Below are positions 47,615 through 57,000 of a DNA stretch of 64,000 bases, in pieces. Source of the DNA: Elusimicrobiota bacterium (GTDB lineage: Bacteria > Elusimicrobiota > Elusimicrobia > UBA1565 > JACRDR01); the NCBI GenBank assembly GCA_016194745.1, contig JACQBA010000016.1, positions 1 to 64,000 of the forward strand. Reading direction: 5' to 3'. How positions within the stretch are numbered: position 1 is the first letter of the stretch; each line of letters begins with the position of its first letter. The position numbers and the translations under genes are program-made. The notes beneath the pieces were generated by a model. That model was not told where the DNA came from and searched no databases. It saw nothing but the letters and a program-made list of their open reading frames with translations.

Positions 47615-49162
47615 CTACATCGGCAAGTACGGCCCGAACTCCTTGTCGATCTGCTCTTTCGTGAGGCCGTAGCGGTCCAGCAGATAGTCCGCCTTCGGCG
47701 TCGATACGGTCTTCATGAAGGTCTCGATGTTCTTCTTGAGGTCCGCGGATTCGGTGTAGCCGAAGTGCTTCTTGATCCGCGAGACGACTCCTACGGGATC
47801 CTTCATCAGGTCGTCGAAGGGGACGTCCAGGCGCTTGGCCGCGCCCGGCTGCTTGCGGGCCGCGTCCGCGCGCTTGAGCGATTCCAAGTGGAACTTGATC
47901 GCGAAGCGCCCGATCTCGTGCGGGTCGACCTTGTCGCAACGCGTCAACCGGTCCTTCTCGATGAACGCGCACCACTCGGCCATGGCGTCCGCGGCCCTGC
48001 GGTGCGTCTGGACGACGCACGCGTCCGGGAAGACCTTCTGCAGCGCGCCTAGGTTGTACAGGTTGTTGACCTGGTCGTACATCACGACGTAGCCCTCGTC
48101 GGGGCAGGGGCGTTGGGCGAGCAGGACCTGCATCTGCAGCCGCAGGTACTCGTAGACTTTCGTCATGTCCTGCTTCGCCAGCCATTCCTGGTAGCTCGGG
48201 ATGGAGTACTGCACGGCATGGTGCCTCGTCGCGAAGGAGTTCGCCAGGAGGTAGACTCCGCTCGCGGGCTTGTCGTACTCGGCGGGACGCTGCGTGCGCA
48301 TCTGCCGGTAGGACTCGTTGAGCAGGCTCTCGAGGATGAAGTACTCCTTGGCCACGTTGATCCTAGCGTCTTCCCCGTTCGTCTTTTCGGAGGGGAAATG
48401 CGGGATCATGAGTTCGTACAAGAGGAATGGCCGAGCCTTCGGGTCCCGCGCCAGCAGGCTGTGCAGCAGCATGTCGCCGGTCCTCTGCAGGCAGGCGATG
48501 ACCAGCGGCCGCTGAATCTTGATGTTCTTGACCTTGGGATTGTTCTTGACGTACTCCTGGATCAGCAGACGGTTGACGAGGAGGGTGCACAAGGAATAGG
48601 CCACCGCCGTGGAGTCCTTTTCCCGGACCGCCTTGTCCTTCGTCATCGCGCCGAGCAGGCTGTCGAAGGCCTGCCAGAAGGAGGTGTCCTCGCCCCAATC
48701 GGTCAGTCCGTTCGACTGTTCCGTGGCCGCGGCGACGATCGAATCCTTGGTCAGATTGATCACCTTCGTGACTTTCGCCGTCGACGTGCCCGAAGTCGCG
48801 CTCACGGCGCCCATCGTGACGAGCTTGGCGCGGAACTCCTCGGCCGTGAACGGCTTGTGCAGGATGGCGTTGGCGCCGAGGTCGATCACTTCCTTGTCCA
48901 GCCCCGCCTGGCCGCTGGCCGTCACCACGATGACCTTTGCCTTCTTGTTGGTCTTGCGGATCTGCCTCAGGACGTCGACGCCCGTGCCGCTCGGCATCAC
49001 GACGTCCAGCGTCACGAGGTCGGGAGAGAGGTCCTCGAACGCCTTAAGGGCAGGTCCTACGTCTCCTGCTTCCCCGACGATGGTGTGACCTAGCGCCGAG
49101 AGCAGGTTTTTCAAGAGGCCGCGGGTGAACACGGAGTCGTCTACGACCAAGCATTTGGGCAT
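47615..49162 (-). CDS. Response regulator receiver fused to a sulfotransferase-like domain
   Basis: A 515-residue soluble protein. Residues 1-117 are a CheY-type receiver: acidic pair Asp8-Asp9, phosphoacceptor Asp53 (VTLDVVMP), Thr81 and Lys103 (LHKPF). From about 215 a sulfotransferase-type fold begins with RPLVIACLQRTGDMLLHSLLARD, matching the PAPS 5'-phosphosulfate loop of the Sulfotransfer families. A later CVVQTHRRAADAMAEW matches the 3'-phosphate-binding strand-helix, and the end (FGPYLPM) is typical of that fold. The loop is not perfect, so it may transfer sulfate or only bind. A phospho-controlled sulfotransferase is the simple reading. No histidine kinase is adjacent. I chose the ATG at 49162; longer frames lack conserved sequence. 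Confidence 0.8.
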   Translation of the reverse strand: MPKCLVVDDSVFTRGLLKNLLSALGHTIVGEAGDVGPALKAFEDLSPDLVTLDVVMPSGTGVDVLRQIRKTNKKAKVIVVTASGQAGLDKEVIDLGANAILHKPFTAEEFRAKLVTMGAVSATSGTSTAKVTKVINLTKDSIVAAATEQSNGLTDWGEDTSFWQAFDSLLGAMTKDKAVREKDSTAVAYSLCTLLVNRLLIQEYVKNNPKVKNIKIQRPLVIACLQRTGDMLLHSLLARDPKARPFLLYELMIPHFPSEKTNGEDARINVAKEYFILESLLNESYRQMRTQRPAEYDKPASGVYLLANSFATRHHAVQYSIPSYQEWLAKQDMTKVYEYLRLQMQVLLAQRPCPDEGYVVMYDQVNNLYNLGALQKVFPDACVVQTHRRAADAMAEWCAFIEKDRLTRCDKVDPHEIGRFAIKFHLESLKRADAARKQPGAAKRLDVPFDDLMKDPVGVVSRIKKHFGYTESADLKKNIETFMKTVSTPKADYLLDRYGLTKEQIDKEFGPYLPM

Positions 49163-49222
49163 GCCCGGAGTGTAGACCCGGTTTCGTGATTCGTCAATAG
49201 GACTCCCCCGAATCTTGCGCCG

Positions 49223-49252
49223 TTGACATCTTTGGACGGCTTGTGGTATCGT
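49223..49252 (+). promoter_or_regulatory. Promoter TTGACA-18 bp-TATCGT
   Basis: TTGACA (49223-49228) and TATCGT (49247-49252) are 18 bp apart, driving the doxX-dnaX-recR genes. The start near 49259 leaves only about 7 nt before the ATG at 49266. Confidence 0.6.
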
Positions 49253-49265
49253 GGTAATTCCTCCC

Positions 49266-49649
49266 ATGATGGACTCGGACAACATCCTCATTCTCGTCGG
49301 GCGCGTCTTCCTCGCGGCGGTGTTTCTCGCGTCGGCGTTCGGCAAGATCACAAACTTCGCCGGCACGACCCAATACATGGCGGCGCATGGGGTCCCGCTG
49401 CCCGTTTTCCTGTGCGGCGCGGCGGTGGCGGCGGAGGTTCTGGGCGGATTCTGCCTCGTCCTGGGGTTCCAGGCACGGTGGGGAGCGATCGCGCTCTTCA
49501 TTTATATGGTGCCCGTCACCTTGGTCTTCCATTTGGCCCCGGAGCAGCGAATCCAATTCTTGAAGAACTTGGCGATCATGGGCGGCCTCCTGCACCTTGC
49601 CGGCTCGGGCCCTGGCCGCATCAGTCTGGACCACCGCTCGGACGCCTGA
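49266..49649 (+). CDS. DoxX family membrane protein
   Basis: A 127-residue protein with four membrane helices. LVGRVFLAAVFLASAFGKITNFAGTTQYMAAHGVP and AAEVLGGFCLVLGFQARWGAI are typical DoxX sequence. The family is linked to redox or thiol stress in the membrane, but function is not defined here. Two ATGs (49266, 49269) could start it. It lies 6 nt before dnaX. Confidence 0.85.
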   Translation: MMDSDNILILVGRVFLAAVFLASAFGKITNFAGTTQYMAAHGVPLPVFLCGAAVAAEVLGGFCLVLGFQARWGAIALFIYMVPVTLVFHLAPEQRIQFLKNLAIMGGLLHLAGSGPGRISLDHRSDA

Positions 49650-49655
49650 GGCAAC

Positions 49656-51326
49656 GTGACCAAGGAAAAGGCCGCCCCCCACGCCGGATTCGCGAGAAAG
49701 CACCGTCCCCAGGCGTTCGAGCAGATCATCGGGCAGGAGGCCGTCTCGACCACCCTGAGGAACGCCCTCGGCGAGAAGACTCCCGCTCACGCCTACCTCT
49801 TCTTCGGCCCGCGCGGCATAGGCAAGACGACGACGGCGCGCATCCTCGCCAAGGCCCTCAACTGCAAGAAGGGCCCGACGCCCGAGCCCTGCGGCAAGTG
49901 CGACGCCTGCCTGGAGATCGCCTCCAGTTCCGCCATCGACGTGCTGGAGCTCGACGCTGCCACCCATACCCAGGTCGACCGCATCCGCGAGATGATCATT
50001 GAAACGGTCTCGCTCGCCCCGGCGCGGGACCGCTTCAAAATCTTCATCATCGACGAAGTCCACATGCTCTCGACGGCCTCCTTCAACGCGCTGCTCAAGA
50101 CCCTCGAGGAGCCCCCGCCGCACGTGGTGTTCATCCTCGCGACCACGGACCCGCAGAAGATCCCGGCGACCATCGTCTCGCGATGCCAGCGCTTCCGGTT
50201 CCGTCCCATGCCGATGGAGCTCCTCGCCCAGCATCTGCAGAAGCTATGCAAGGAGGAGGGCATCTCCGCGGAGCCGGCGGCCCTGGAGCTTTTGGCCCGG
50301 GCGGGCGGAGGGTCGGTCCGGGACGCCGTCAGTCTGCTTGAGCAGGTCCAAGCCTACGCCGACGGAAAGCTCTCTACGGAGAAGGTCCGCGAGCTGCTGG
50401 GTTCGCTGCCCGACAAGATGGTGCTCGATCTGGCGCAGGCCATCGTCTCCAAGGACGCCAAAGCGGTCGGGGCGGTCCTTGAGGATGTTTGGAAGGAAGG
50501 GTTCGATGCCGGGCAGCTTCTGCGGGATCTTCGGGAGCGTCTGCACGAGGCCTATCTCCACCGCTTAGGGGTGGGGGAAGCGGTGACGCCCGAATGGAGA
50601 GCCTTGGCCGGAGGGCATTCGCCCGAAACGTTCGGATTCTTGGTCGGCCGCACGAACCGGATCTTGGAGTCCCTAAGAGGGGCGGATTCGCCCCGTCTCT
50701 CCGTGGAGCAAGGGCTCTACGGCATGCTGGAAGCGGCCTATGACCTGAGGGCCTGGGTGCAGCGCTTGGAGGCACTGGAGCGACGATTGGCCTCCGGAGG
50801 GGCGGCCGCCGCCATGCCGCCCATGGCGGAGCCTCCCATGGCTGCCCCAGCGCCGCCTCCGCGCGCGGCCGCGCCGTCTCCTGCTCCCAAGCCTGCTCCG
50901 GCGCCGGCCGAAGCCGCATCCGCGGGGGGCGCGGACACGTGGGCGCGTCTATTGGCGGGTCTCGAGGCGGACCGGCCCGCTCTTGCCCAGGATATCCGAT
51001 CCGCGGCGCGGCTTCTCGGCGCGGGGACCGAGTGGAGGCTCGTTTTCAAGAACTCGTTCTATCTGGAGAGGGCCAGAAACAATCAACCCCAGATTGAGGC
51101 CGTTATGGCCACGCTCTGTGGCCGATCTGTCCATTTGCGCTTCGAGATCGACGAGGGGACGGGCAATACCTCGGCGCCGGCCGCGACCCGGCAGGCGACC
51201 GCTCCTACGGACGACGAGGAGACGCCGGCCGCCAGAGCCGAGGAGGGCCAGCCCGCCCAGGATCCGGGCATCAAGCGGGTGCTCAATGTCTTCGGCGGCA
51301 AGGTCCGGCAAGTGAAGAAGAAATGA
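49656..51326 (+). CDS. dnaX: DNA polymerase III subunit gamma/tau
   Basis: A 556-residue clamp-loader ATPase. It has RKHRPQAFEQIIGQEAVSTTLRNAL, Walker A GPRGIGKTTTARILAKALNC near residue 51, a four-Cys zinc module (C...CGKCDAC), the VLELDAATHTQVDRIREMI block, Walker B KIFIIDEVHMLSTASFNALLKTLEEPP and the sensor SRCQRFRF. A Pro/Ala linker (about 385-425) precedes a divergent C-terminal domain. GTG start. I see no A-rich slippery site, so a programmed frameshift giving gamma is not indicated. recR overlaps its end by 4 nt. Confidence 0.95.
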   Translation: MTKEKAAPHAGFARKHRPQAFEQIIGQEAVSTTLRNALGEKTPAHAYLFFGPRGIGKTTTARILAKALNCKKGPTPEPCGKCDACLEIASSSAIDVLELDAATHTQVDRIREMIIETVSLAPARDRFKIFIIDEVHMLSTASFNALLKTLEEPPPHVVFILATTDPQKIPATIVSRCQRFRFRPMPMELLAQHLQKLCKEEGISAEPAALELLARAGGGSVRDAVSLLEQVQAYADGKLSTEKVRELLGSLPDKMVLDLAQAIVSKDAKAVGAVLEDVWKEGFDAGQLLRDLRERLHEAYLHRLGVGEAVTPEWRALAGGHSPETFGFLVGRTNRILESLRGADSPRLSVEQGLYGMLEAAYDLRAWVQRLEALERRLASGGAAAAMPPMAEPPMAAPAPPPRAAAPSPAPKPAPAPAEAASAGGADTWARLLAGLEADRPALAQDIRSAARLLGAGTEWRLVFKNSFYLERARNNQPQIEAVMATLCGRSVHLRFEIDEGTGNTSAPAATRQATAPTDDEETPAARAEEGQPAQDPGIKRVLNVFGGKVRQVKKK

Positions 51327-51928
51327 AGGCGTTCGAGAAGCTCATCTCGTCCCTCAAGCGCCTGCCGGGCCTGGGGCCCAAGCAGGCCGAGCGCATCGCG
51401 CTTCACCTTCTCCGCGTCTCCGGCGCCGAGTCCGAGGCGCTGATCGGCGCCATCCGCGAAGCCAAGACCAACATTCGGACGTGCGCCGTGTGCTTCACCT
51501 ATTCGGAAACGGAGATTTGCGCCATCTGCTCGGACGAAGCGCGGGACCGGGCCACGCTGTGCGTGGTCGAGGAGCCCTCGGACGTTTCCGCGATAGAGCG
51601 TTCCCGCAGCTTCCGCGGGAGATACCACGTCTTGCATGGGGCGCTGTCCCCGCTGGAGGGGATCGGTCCGGATATGATCCGGACGAGGGAATTGTTCGAG
51701 CGCGTACGAGCCGATTCCGGCGTGCGTGAGGTCATTTTGGCCACAGACCCGGACACCGAGGGGGAGGCGACGGCGCTGTATCTTCACGAGGCGCTGGCAA
51801 AATTCCCCGTGAAGATCACCCGCATCGCGCTCGGAGTGCCGATGGGTGGGGATCTGGACTACGTGGATGAGCGGACCATGTCCTCCGCGCTTCTGGGCCG
51901 CCGCGAAATCGTTCATAAGGAGTCTTAA
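51323..51928 (+). CDS. recR: Recombination protein RecR
   Basis: A 201-residue protein of normal length: helix-hairpin-helix (LISSLKRLPGLGPKQAERIALHLL), C4 zinc finger (CAVCFTYSETEICAIC), Toprim domain (LCVVEEPSDVSAIERS, VILATDPDTEGEATALYL), and the C-terminal ITRIALGVPMGGDLDYVDERTM Walker-like segment. RecR loads RecA with RecF/RecO. It overlaps dnaX directly. The ybaB gene that often lies between the two is absent here. Confidence 0.97.
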   Translation: MKAFEKLISSLKRLPGLGPKQAERIALHLLRVSGAESEALIGAIREAKTNIRTCAVCFTYSETEICAICSDEARDRATLCVVEEPSDVSAIERSRSFRGRYHVLHGALSPLEGIGPDMIRTRELFERVRADSGVREVILATDPDTEGEATALYLHEALAKFPVKITRIALGVPMGGDLDYVDERTMSSALLGRREIVHKES

Positions 51929-51932
51929 TCCC

Positions 51933-53330
51933 ATGCTCTTCAACAACATCCTCGAGACGATCGGCAAGACTCCGATGATCCGGCTGAACCGCATCGCGGA
52001 GGGCTTGAAGCCCAAGATCTACGTCAAAGCCGAGTTCTTCAACCCGGGAGGCAGCGTCAAGGACCGCATCGCGGTGACGATGATCGACGACGCGGAGCGG
52101 CGGGGCCTCCTCAAGCCCGGAGGCACCATTATCGAGGGCACTTCCGGCAACACCGGCATCGGCCTGGCGCTGGTCGCCGCGATGCGGGGCTACAAGGTCG
52201 TTTTCACGATCACCGACAAGCAGTCGCGCGAGAAGGTGAACCTGCTCAAGGCGCTCGGAGCGGAAGTCATCGTCTGCCCGACCGCGGTGGAGCCCGAGGA
52301 CCCGCGCTCCTATTACTCTGTCGCCAAGGCGCTGGCCAAGGAGATCCCAAACTCCTATTACCCGAACCAGTACGCGAACCCGGAGAATCCCCGCGCGCAC
52401 TACATGACGACGGGGCCGGAGATCTGGAACGACTCCGAGGGCAAGGTGACCCATTTCGTCTCCGGAGTCGGCACGGGCGGCACGATCAGCGGGGTGGCTC
52501 AGTACCTAAAGGAGCGGAACCCGAAGGTCAAGACGATCGGCGCGGATCCGATCGGCTCGTTGTACTATGAGAAGATCAAATTTAATCGCGTCGGCAAGGC
52601 GAAGACGTACGTCGTGGAGGGCATCGGCGAGGACTTCTTCCCGACCACCTGCAACCTGAAGACCATCGACGACATCCTGCAGGTGACCGACCGCGACAGC
52701 TTCATCGTCACGCGCAAGCTCGCGAGAATGGAGGGGCTGTTTTGCGGCGGCTCCGCCGGGTCCGCGGTCTGGGCCGGCCTCAAGTACGCCGAAAAGCTCA
52801 CGGCGAAGGACTTCATGGTCATCCTGCTGCCCGACACCGGGATGCGCTATCTGTCCAAGATCTACAACGACGAGTGGATGCGCGAGGGGCAGTATTTCGA
52901 GTCGGCCATTCAGATCAAGGCGCAGGACGTCATGGACTTCAAGCGAAAGGAGCGGGGAAAAGAGCGCAAGCTCGTCGTCGCCCAGCCGCAGGACACTTTG
53001 CTCAACGCCTTGAGGCAGATGCGCGCGCAGGACATCAGCCAACTTCCCGTGTTCGAAGGAAAGACACTCGTCGGCGCGGTCTACGAGGACGCGATCCTCG
53101 GCCTTCTCTTGAAAGGACGGGAGATCAAGAAGATGGTCATTCGCGAAGTCATGGCGCCCCCGCTGCCGGTCGTGGCGCCTCAGGCGCGCATCGAATCGAT
53201 CCTCCGGCTCGTCACGCCCGAGTCGCCTGCGGTGCTGGTGCAGGTCGCCAAGACCAACTATCAGATCATCACGAAGTACGACATCCTGCACGCGGTCGGC
53301 AGCATGGCCGAGGGTCAGAACGCCCGGTAG
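51933..53330 (+). CDS. Cystathionine beta-synthase with CBS domain pair
   Basis: A 465-residue PLP enzyme. The catalytic domain (1-320) has NPGGSVKDRIA with the PLP Lys, EGTSGNTGIGLAL for the phosphate cup, VSGVGTGGTISGVAQYL, and FCGGSAGSAVW. The C-terminal region (about 340-465) is a pair of CBS motifs (LLNALRQMRAQDISQLPVFEGKTLVGAV). That layout is of cystathionine beta-synthase rather than plain cysteine synthase, forming cystathionine from serine and homocysteine. The ATG at 51933 has an AAGGAG site. With the gamma-lyase-type gene at 62562 it could complete reverse transsulfuration. Confidence 0.88.
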   Translation: MLFNNILETIGKTPMIRLNRIAEGLKPKIYVKAEFFNPGGSVKDRIAVTMIDDAERRGLLKPGGTIIEGTSGNTGIGLALVAAMRGYKVVFTITDKQSREKVNLLKALGAEVIVCPTAVEPEDPRSYYSVAKALAKEIPNSYYPNQYANPENPRAHYMTTGPEIWNDSEGKVTHFVSGVGTGGTISGVAQYLKERNPKVKTIGADPIGSLYYEKIKFNRVGKAKTYVVEGIGEDFFPTTCNLKTIDDILQVTDRDSFIVTRKLARMEGLFCGGSAGSAVWAGLKYAEKLTAKDFMVILLPDTGMRYLSKIYNDEWMREGQYFESAIQIKAQDVMDFKRKERGKERKLVVAQPQDTLLNALRQMRAQDISQLPVFEGKTLVGAVYEDAILGLLLKGREIKKMVIREVMAPPLPVVAPQARIESILRLVTPESPAVLVQVAKTNYQIITKYDILHAVGSMAEGQNAR

Positions 53331-53411
53331 ACGAAAGTCCTAGAATTCCTGGGGCCCATCGGCACTCGCGGGGCGCCGGAAAACGCGGCATGCTGTTCGC
53401 GGGAGGGGCAG

Positions 53412-53915
53412 ATGACTATCCTCCCGTTTCTCCTTCTAGTCGCATGCGCGAACGCCGCGCCGGATCCCGGCGTGGCGGCCATCGAACGGGAATGTTCCAT
53501 CGAGCGCCCTCAGTTCGCCGCGCTTCCATACGGAGACATTCCGAGCCACCGGGACTTCCTCGCCGCCGCGCCTAAGGGAAGGGTCGACTACTCCGATCGC
53601 AACCGGCAGCAAGCCTCCAATCTCGAGACGGCGGAGACGAACATGCTGCTTCAGGAGCGCTACCTCCAAGCTCTCGGCGCCTGCATGGAGCGGCGGCGCG
53701 AAGGATGGACGCCCGAGGAGAGGTCCGCGGCCCTGCAGGCGCACTCCGAGGGATGGGTCGAATTGAACCGCCGCCGCAGGGAGGCCAGCCGGCTGCCTCT
53801 CGTCACGGACGACCTCCACTTCAGATTCCGCTCCAGCCCCATCCGCAATAGCTGGGTGGATCGGCTCCGCGGGCTGACCTTGCCGTCCGGGTTCGACGGC
53901 CGTCCCCAGCGCTAG
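53412..53915 (+). CDS. Small secreted protein of unknown function
   Basis: A 167-residue protein with a short signal peptide (MTILPFLLLVACANAA); the Ala-Cys-Ala could also be a non-standard lipobox. The mature part has two Cys (RECSIERP, GACMERR) and a charged helical C-terminus. GGGAGGGG precedes the ATG. No family recognised. The gap 53916-54053 holds only the next gene's promoter. Confidence 0.55.
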   Translation: MTILPFLLLVACANAAPDPGVAAIERECSIERPQFAALPYGDIPSHRDFLAAAPKGRVDYSDRNRQQASNLETAETNMLLQERYLQALGACMERRREGWTPEERSAALQAHSEGWVELNRRRREASRLPLVTDDLHFRFRSSPIRNSWVDRLRGLTLPSGFDGRPQR

Positions 53916-54053
53916 AACCCGTCCCGCGGCCGACCAAAGGCCCATAATTAATCGTGGGCTACTGCGCCTATGCGGCGCTAGGATTCTTTTCTTGCGTCAA
54001 CGCCCCTCAGGGCCCTTATTGAAGGGACCCGTTCCCTGGGATAATAGGCGCAC

Positions 54054-57000
54054 ATGATCCCTTCCCGCCGCCGTTTCGCCAAGTTTATCGCCGCCGCTCT
54101 CAGCGCGGCCTTGATCGTCACCTGTCCCGGCTTTCATGCCTTCGAAGCCGCGGCGCAAGTCATGGGCCGGGGCGGCCCGGTCGTCGAGAACGCGGCGACG
54201 ACCGTCGGCGGCGTCAATCTTTCCGGCGGGATCGGGACGCGCCAGATCCAGAACCTGGACGCCCTCGGCGGGCTGTCGACGCTCGCGCCGCTCGGCGCCT
54301 CGGACCTCGCGACTCTTACGGTCAGCCACTCGGCCCGCCTGGGGCAGAGCTCGCTCGGCGGAGCGCCGGCGGCGCTCGCGACCGCGCGCGGGTTGTCTGC
54401 CGCGGCCTCGCTCCAGGGCCCCCTCGTCGAGGCGACTCGAAACGCTTTCGCCGCGCCCAGTTCTCTGGCGACCGCGCGGCAGACCGGACTCGCGCCGTAC
54501 GCGGGCGGCCTCGCGCCGCGAGGCGACGCGAAGGAGTCCGCCGCGCTGCGGCTGAGCGACGCCGCCCTCGGAGCCGCGAAAGTCACTTCTGGCGCCGATC
54601 GGATCGGCGTCGGCGAGGCGAGAGCTCTTGCGGACTTCACGCAGCGCCCGCGCGGCGCCGCGCCGGGCGATCCGGTCGCAGCCTCGGACGCCGGCTCCCT
54701 CGGGACGCTGCCGAGCGCGCTGGGCAGAGCGGACGCCGCCGGCGCGCCGGCGCTTCCCGCGGTCTCGGGCGCCGCCGCGGCGGCGGAAACGCGCGAGCTC
54801 GAGACGAGCGCCCGCGGCCAGCTGGGCTGGGGCGTCGGGTCCGCCAAGGTCGCGGCGATCCTGGGCTACTTCGGCTATAACGCGCTGCCCGGCGGCTTTC
54901 TCGCCGCGGCGCCGTGGCTCGCCGCCGCCGCGTGGCCGATGCTGGGCGTGGGCTTCGTCGTGGCCGTCGGCGCGGCGGGATATCTTTCGCTCGGCACGCG
55001 CATCGCGGCCGCGATGTGGCGCGAGGCGTCGGTCGGAGGAGCGTCCTGGACGAAGCGCCTCGCCGCGGCATTCAATACGCCGATCGCGACGCCGACCACC
55101 AGCTCTCCGGCGCTGGCGAGGCTCCCCGAATTCTCCCGCGCCGTCGTCGAGCGCCACGAAGCGAGCCACCGGCGGGGTCACGGCGAGTTCTACGCGTATC
55201 TGACGCAGGGCCTGCGCTACCCGTTCGCCCTCGTGGGGCGGCTCGGCCGCGCCGCCGCCACCGTCGCCTCGGCATTCCGTTCGATCGGGCCGAGCCTCCG
55301 CGGCATGTTCCTGGGCGATCCCCAGGTCGCCTCGGTCATGAAGCCTTACCGCAAGAGAATGAACTTGGTCCTGGGAATCCTGACGGCGGACGCGCTGCTC
55401 ATGCAGGCGTTCTCCACGGTCATCAGCCCGTTGCTCAACGTCGCCTTGGGAGCGACGGCGGCCACGGTGACGCCCGTCCTGTGGACGATCGCCGCGTATT
55501 TCGGCGCGCTGGTCGCCATCTTCGGCGCCTACGTGGCGGTAGAGTTCTGGCATTCGTATGTGAAGCAGAAGGCTCAGGCCGAGGTGGCGCGGGACTTCCG
55601 CGTGAAGGTCGCCGAGCGCCTGCTCGAGCACGAGATGGATTTCCACCAGCAGAAGGGTCAATCCTCGGGCGACCTCGGCAACCGGGTCATCGACGACGTG
55701 AATTACGCCGCGCTCAAGGAGTTCACGGTCCCGATCTCGTCGCGCTACGCGGTCGTCGTGCTCGCGACGAGCGTCGGCGTCCTGGCCTACTACGCGAGCT
55801 CCCTCGGGTTCATGCTGGCGTCGATCACCGCCGGCTACTTCGTCGCGCTGCCGCTCGTCATCGGTCTCGCGAGCGGGTATTTCGGCAGCAAGATGATCAC
55901 CCTCTCCTTCGAGCAGACGCGCGCGAAGGCGAAGCTCTCCCGCAAATCCAAGGAGATCTTCCAGCAGATGGCGGCGGTCAAGACGCTCGGTACACGAGAG
56001 CAGGAGCTCGCGCGCTTCGCGTCGCACGCCGACGAGGTCCGGGAGCTGCAGGAGCGCGCGGTCAAGATCGGCGCGGTCAACGGCCTCTTCTCGTCGCTCA
56101 CCGGCCTCGTGACGATCTACGCGATCTACGCCGCCGGCGCGCTGCTCATCGCGGCGTCGATGGGCTTCACCTTCGGGCAGCTGACGAGCATGGTCATGAT
56201 CGCCGGCCTCGTCGCGGGAGCCTTCCGCACCTTCTTTAGCGAGTACTTCCAGTACCTGAGCTATACCGGCAGCGTGCGGACGATCTACGAGTATCTGAAG
56301 CGGGAGCCTGCGATCAAGGACGCTCCCGACGCCCAGACGATCGCGAGCGTGGCGGGGCGGATCTCGTTCGAGAACGTCGTGTTCGGCTATCCGTCCCGCA
56401 AGGGCGCCGATCCCGTCCTCAGGGGAGTCTCCTTCGATATCCTCCCCGGCCAAACCGTCGCGTTCGTCGGCACGACGGGCTCGGGCAAGAGCACCATCGC
56501 GAGCCTCCTCGCGCGGCTGTGGGACCCGGACTCGGGCCGCATCACGGTGGACGGACGAGATCTGAAGGGTCTCGAGCGGCAATCGCTCCTCAACCAGGCG
56601 GCCTTCATCACGCAGAGCACGTGGCTCTTCAACGGGACGATCCGCGACAACATCGTATTCGGCACCGACAATCCGAGCGAGGAGCGGGTCCTCGAGGCGG
56701 CGCGTCTGGCGGGCTTGGACCTCGCCCTGTTCGAGAAAGGGCTGGATACGCCGGTCGCCGAAGGCGGCCGGCGGCTTTCTGGCGGCCAGCGCCAGCGGGT
56801 GGCGCTCGCCCGGGCGCTGCTTCGCAACGCCCCGATCCTGGTGCTGGACGAAGCCACGCGCTCCCTCGACAATAAATCGGAGCGCGAGGTCCAGGCGGCA
56901 ATCGACAGCGTCGTCTCCAAGACGTCGGGCGGCAAGCGGACCACGCTCGTCATCGCGCACCGCCTGAGCACCGTCGCGAAGGCGGACCGGATCTTCGTTC

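Noticed and set aside
49656..51326. Programmed frameshift in dnaX
   Set aside because: No A-A-A-A-A-A-G or similar slippery heptamer with a following stem was found in the linker region.
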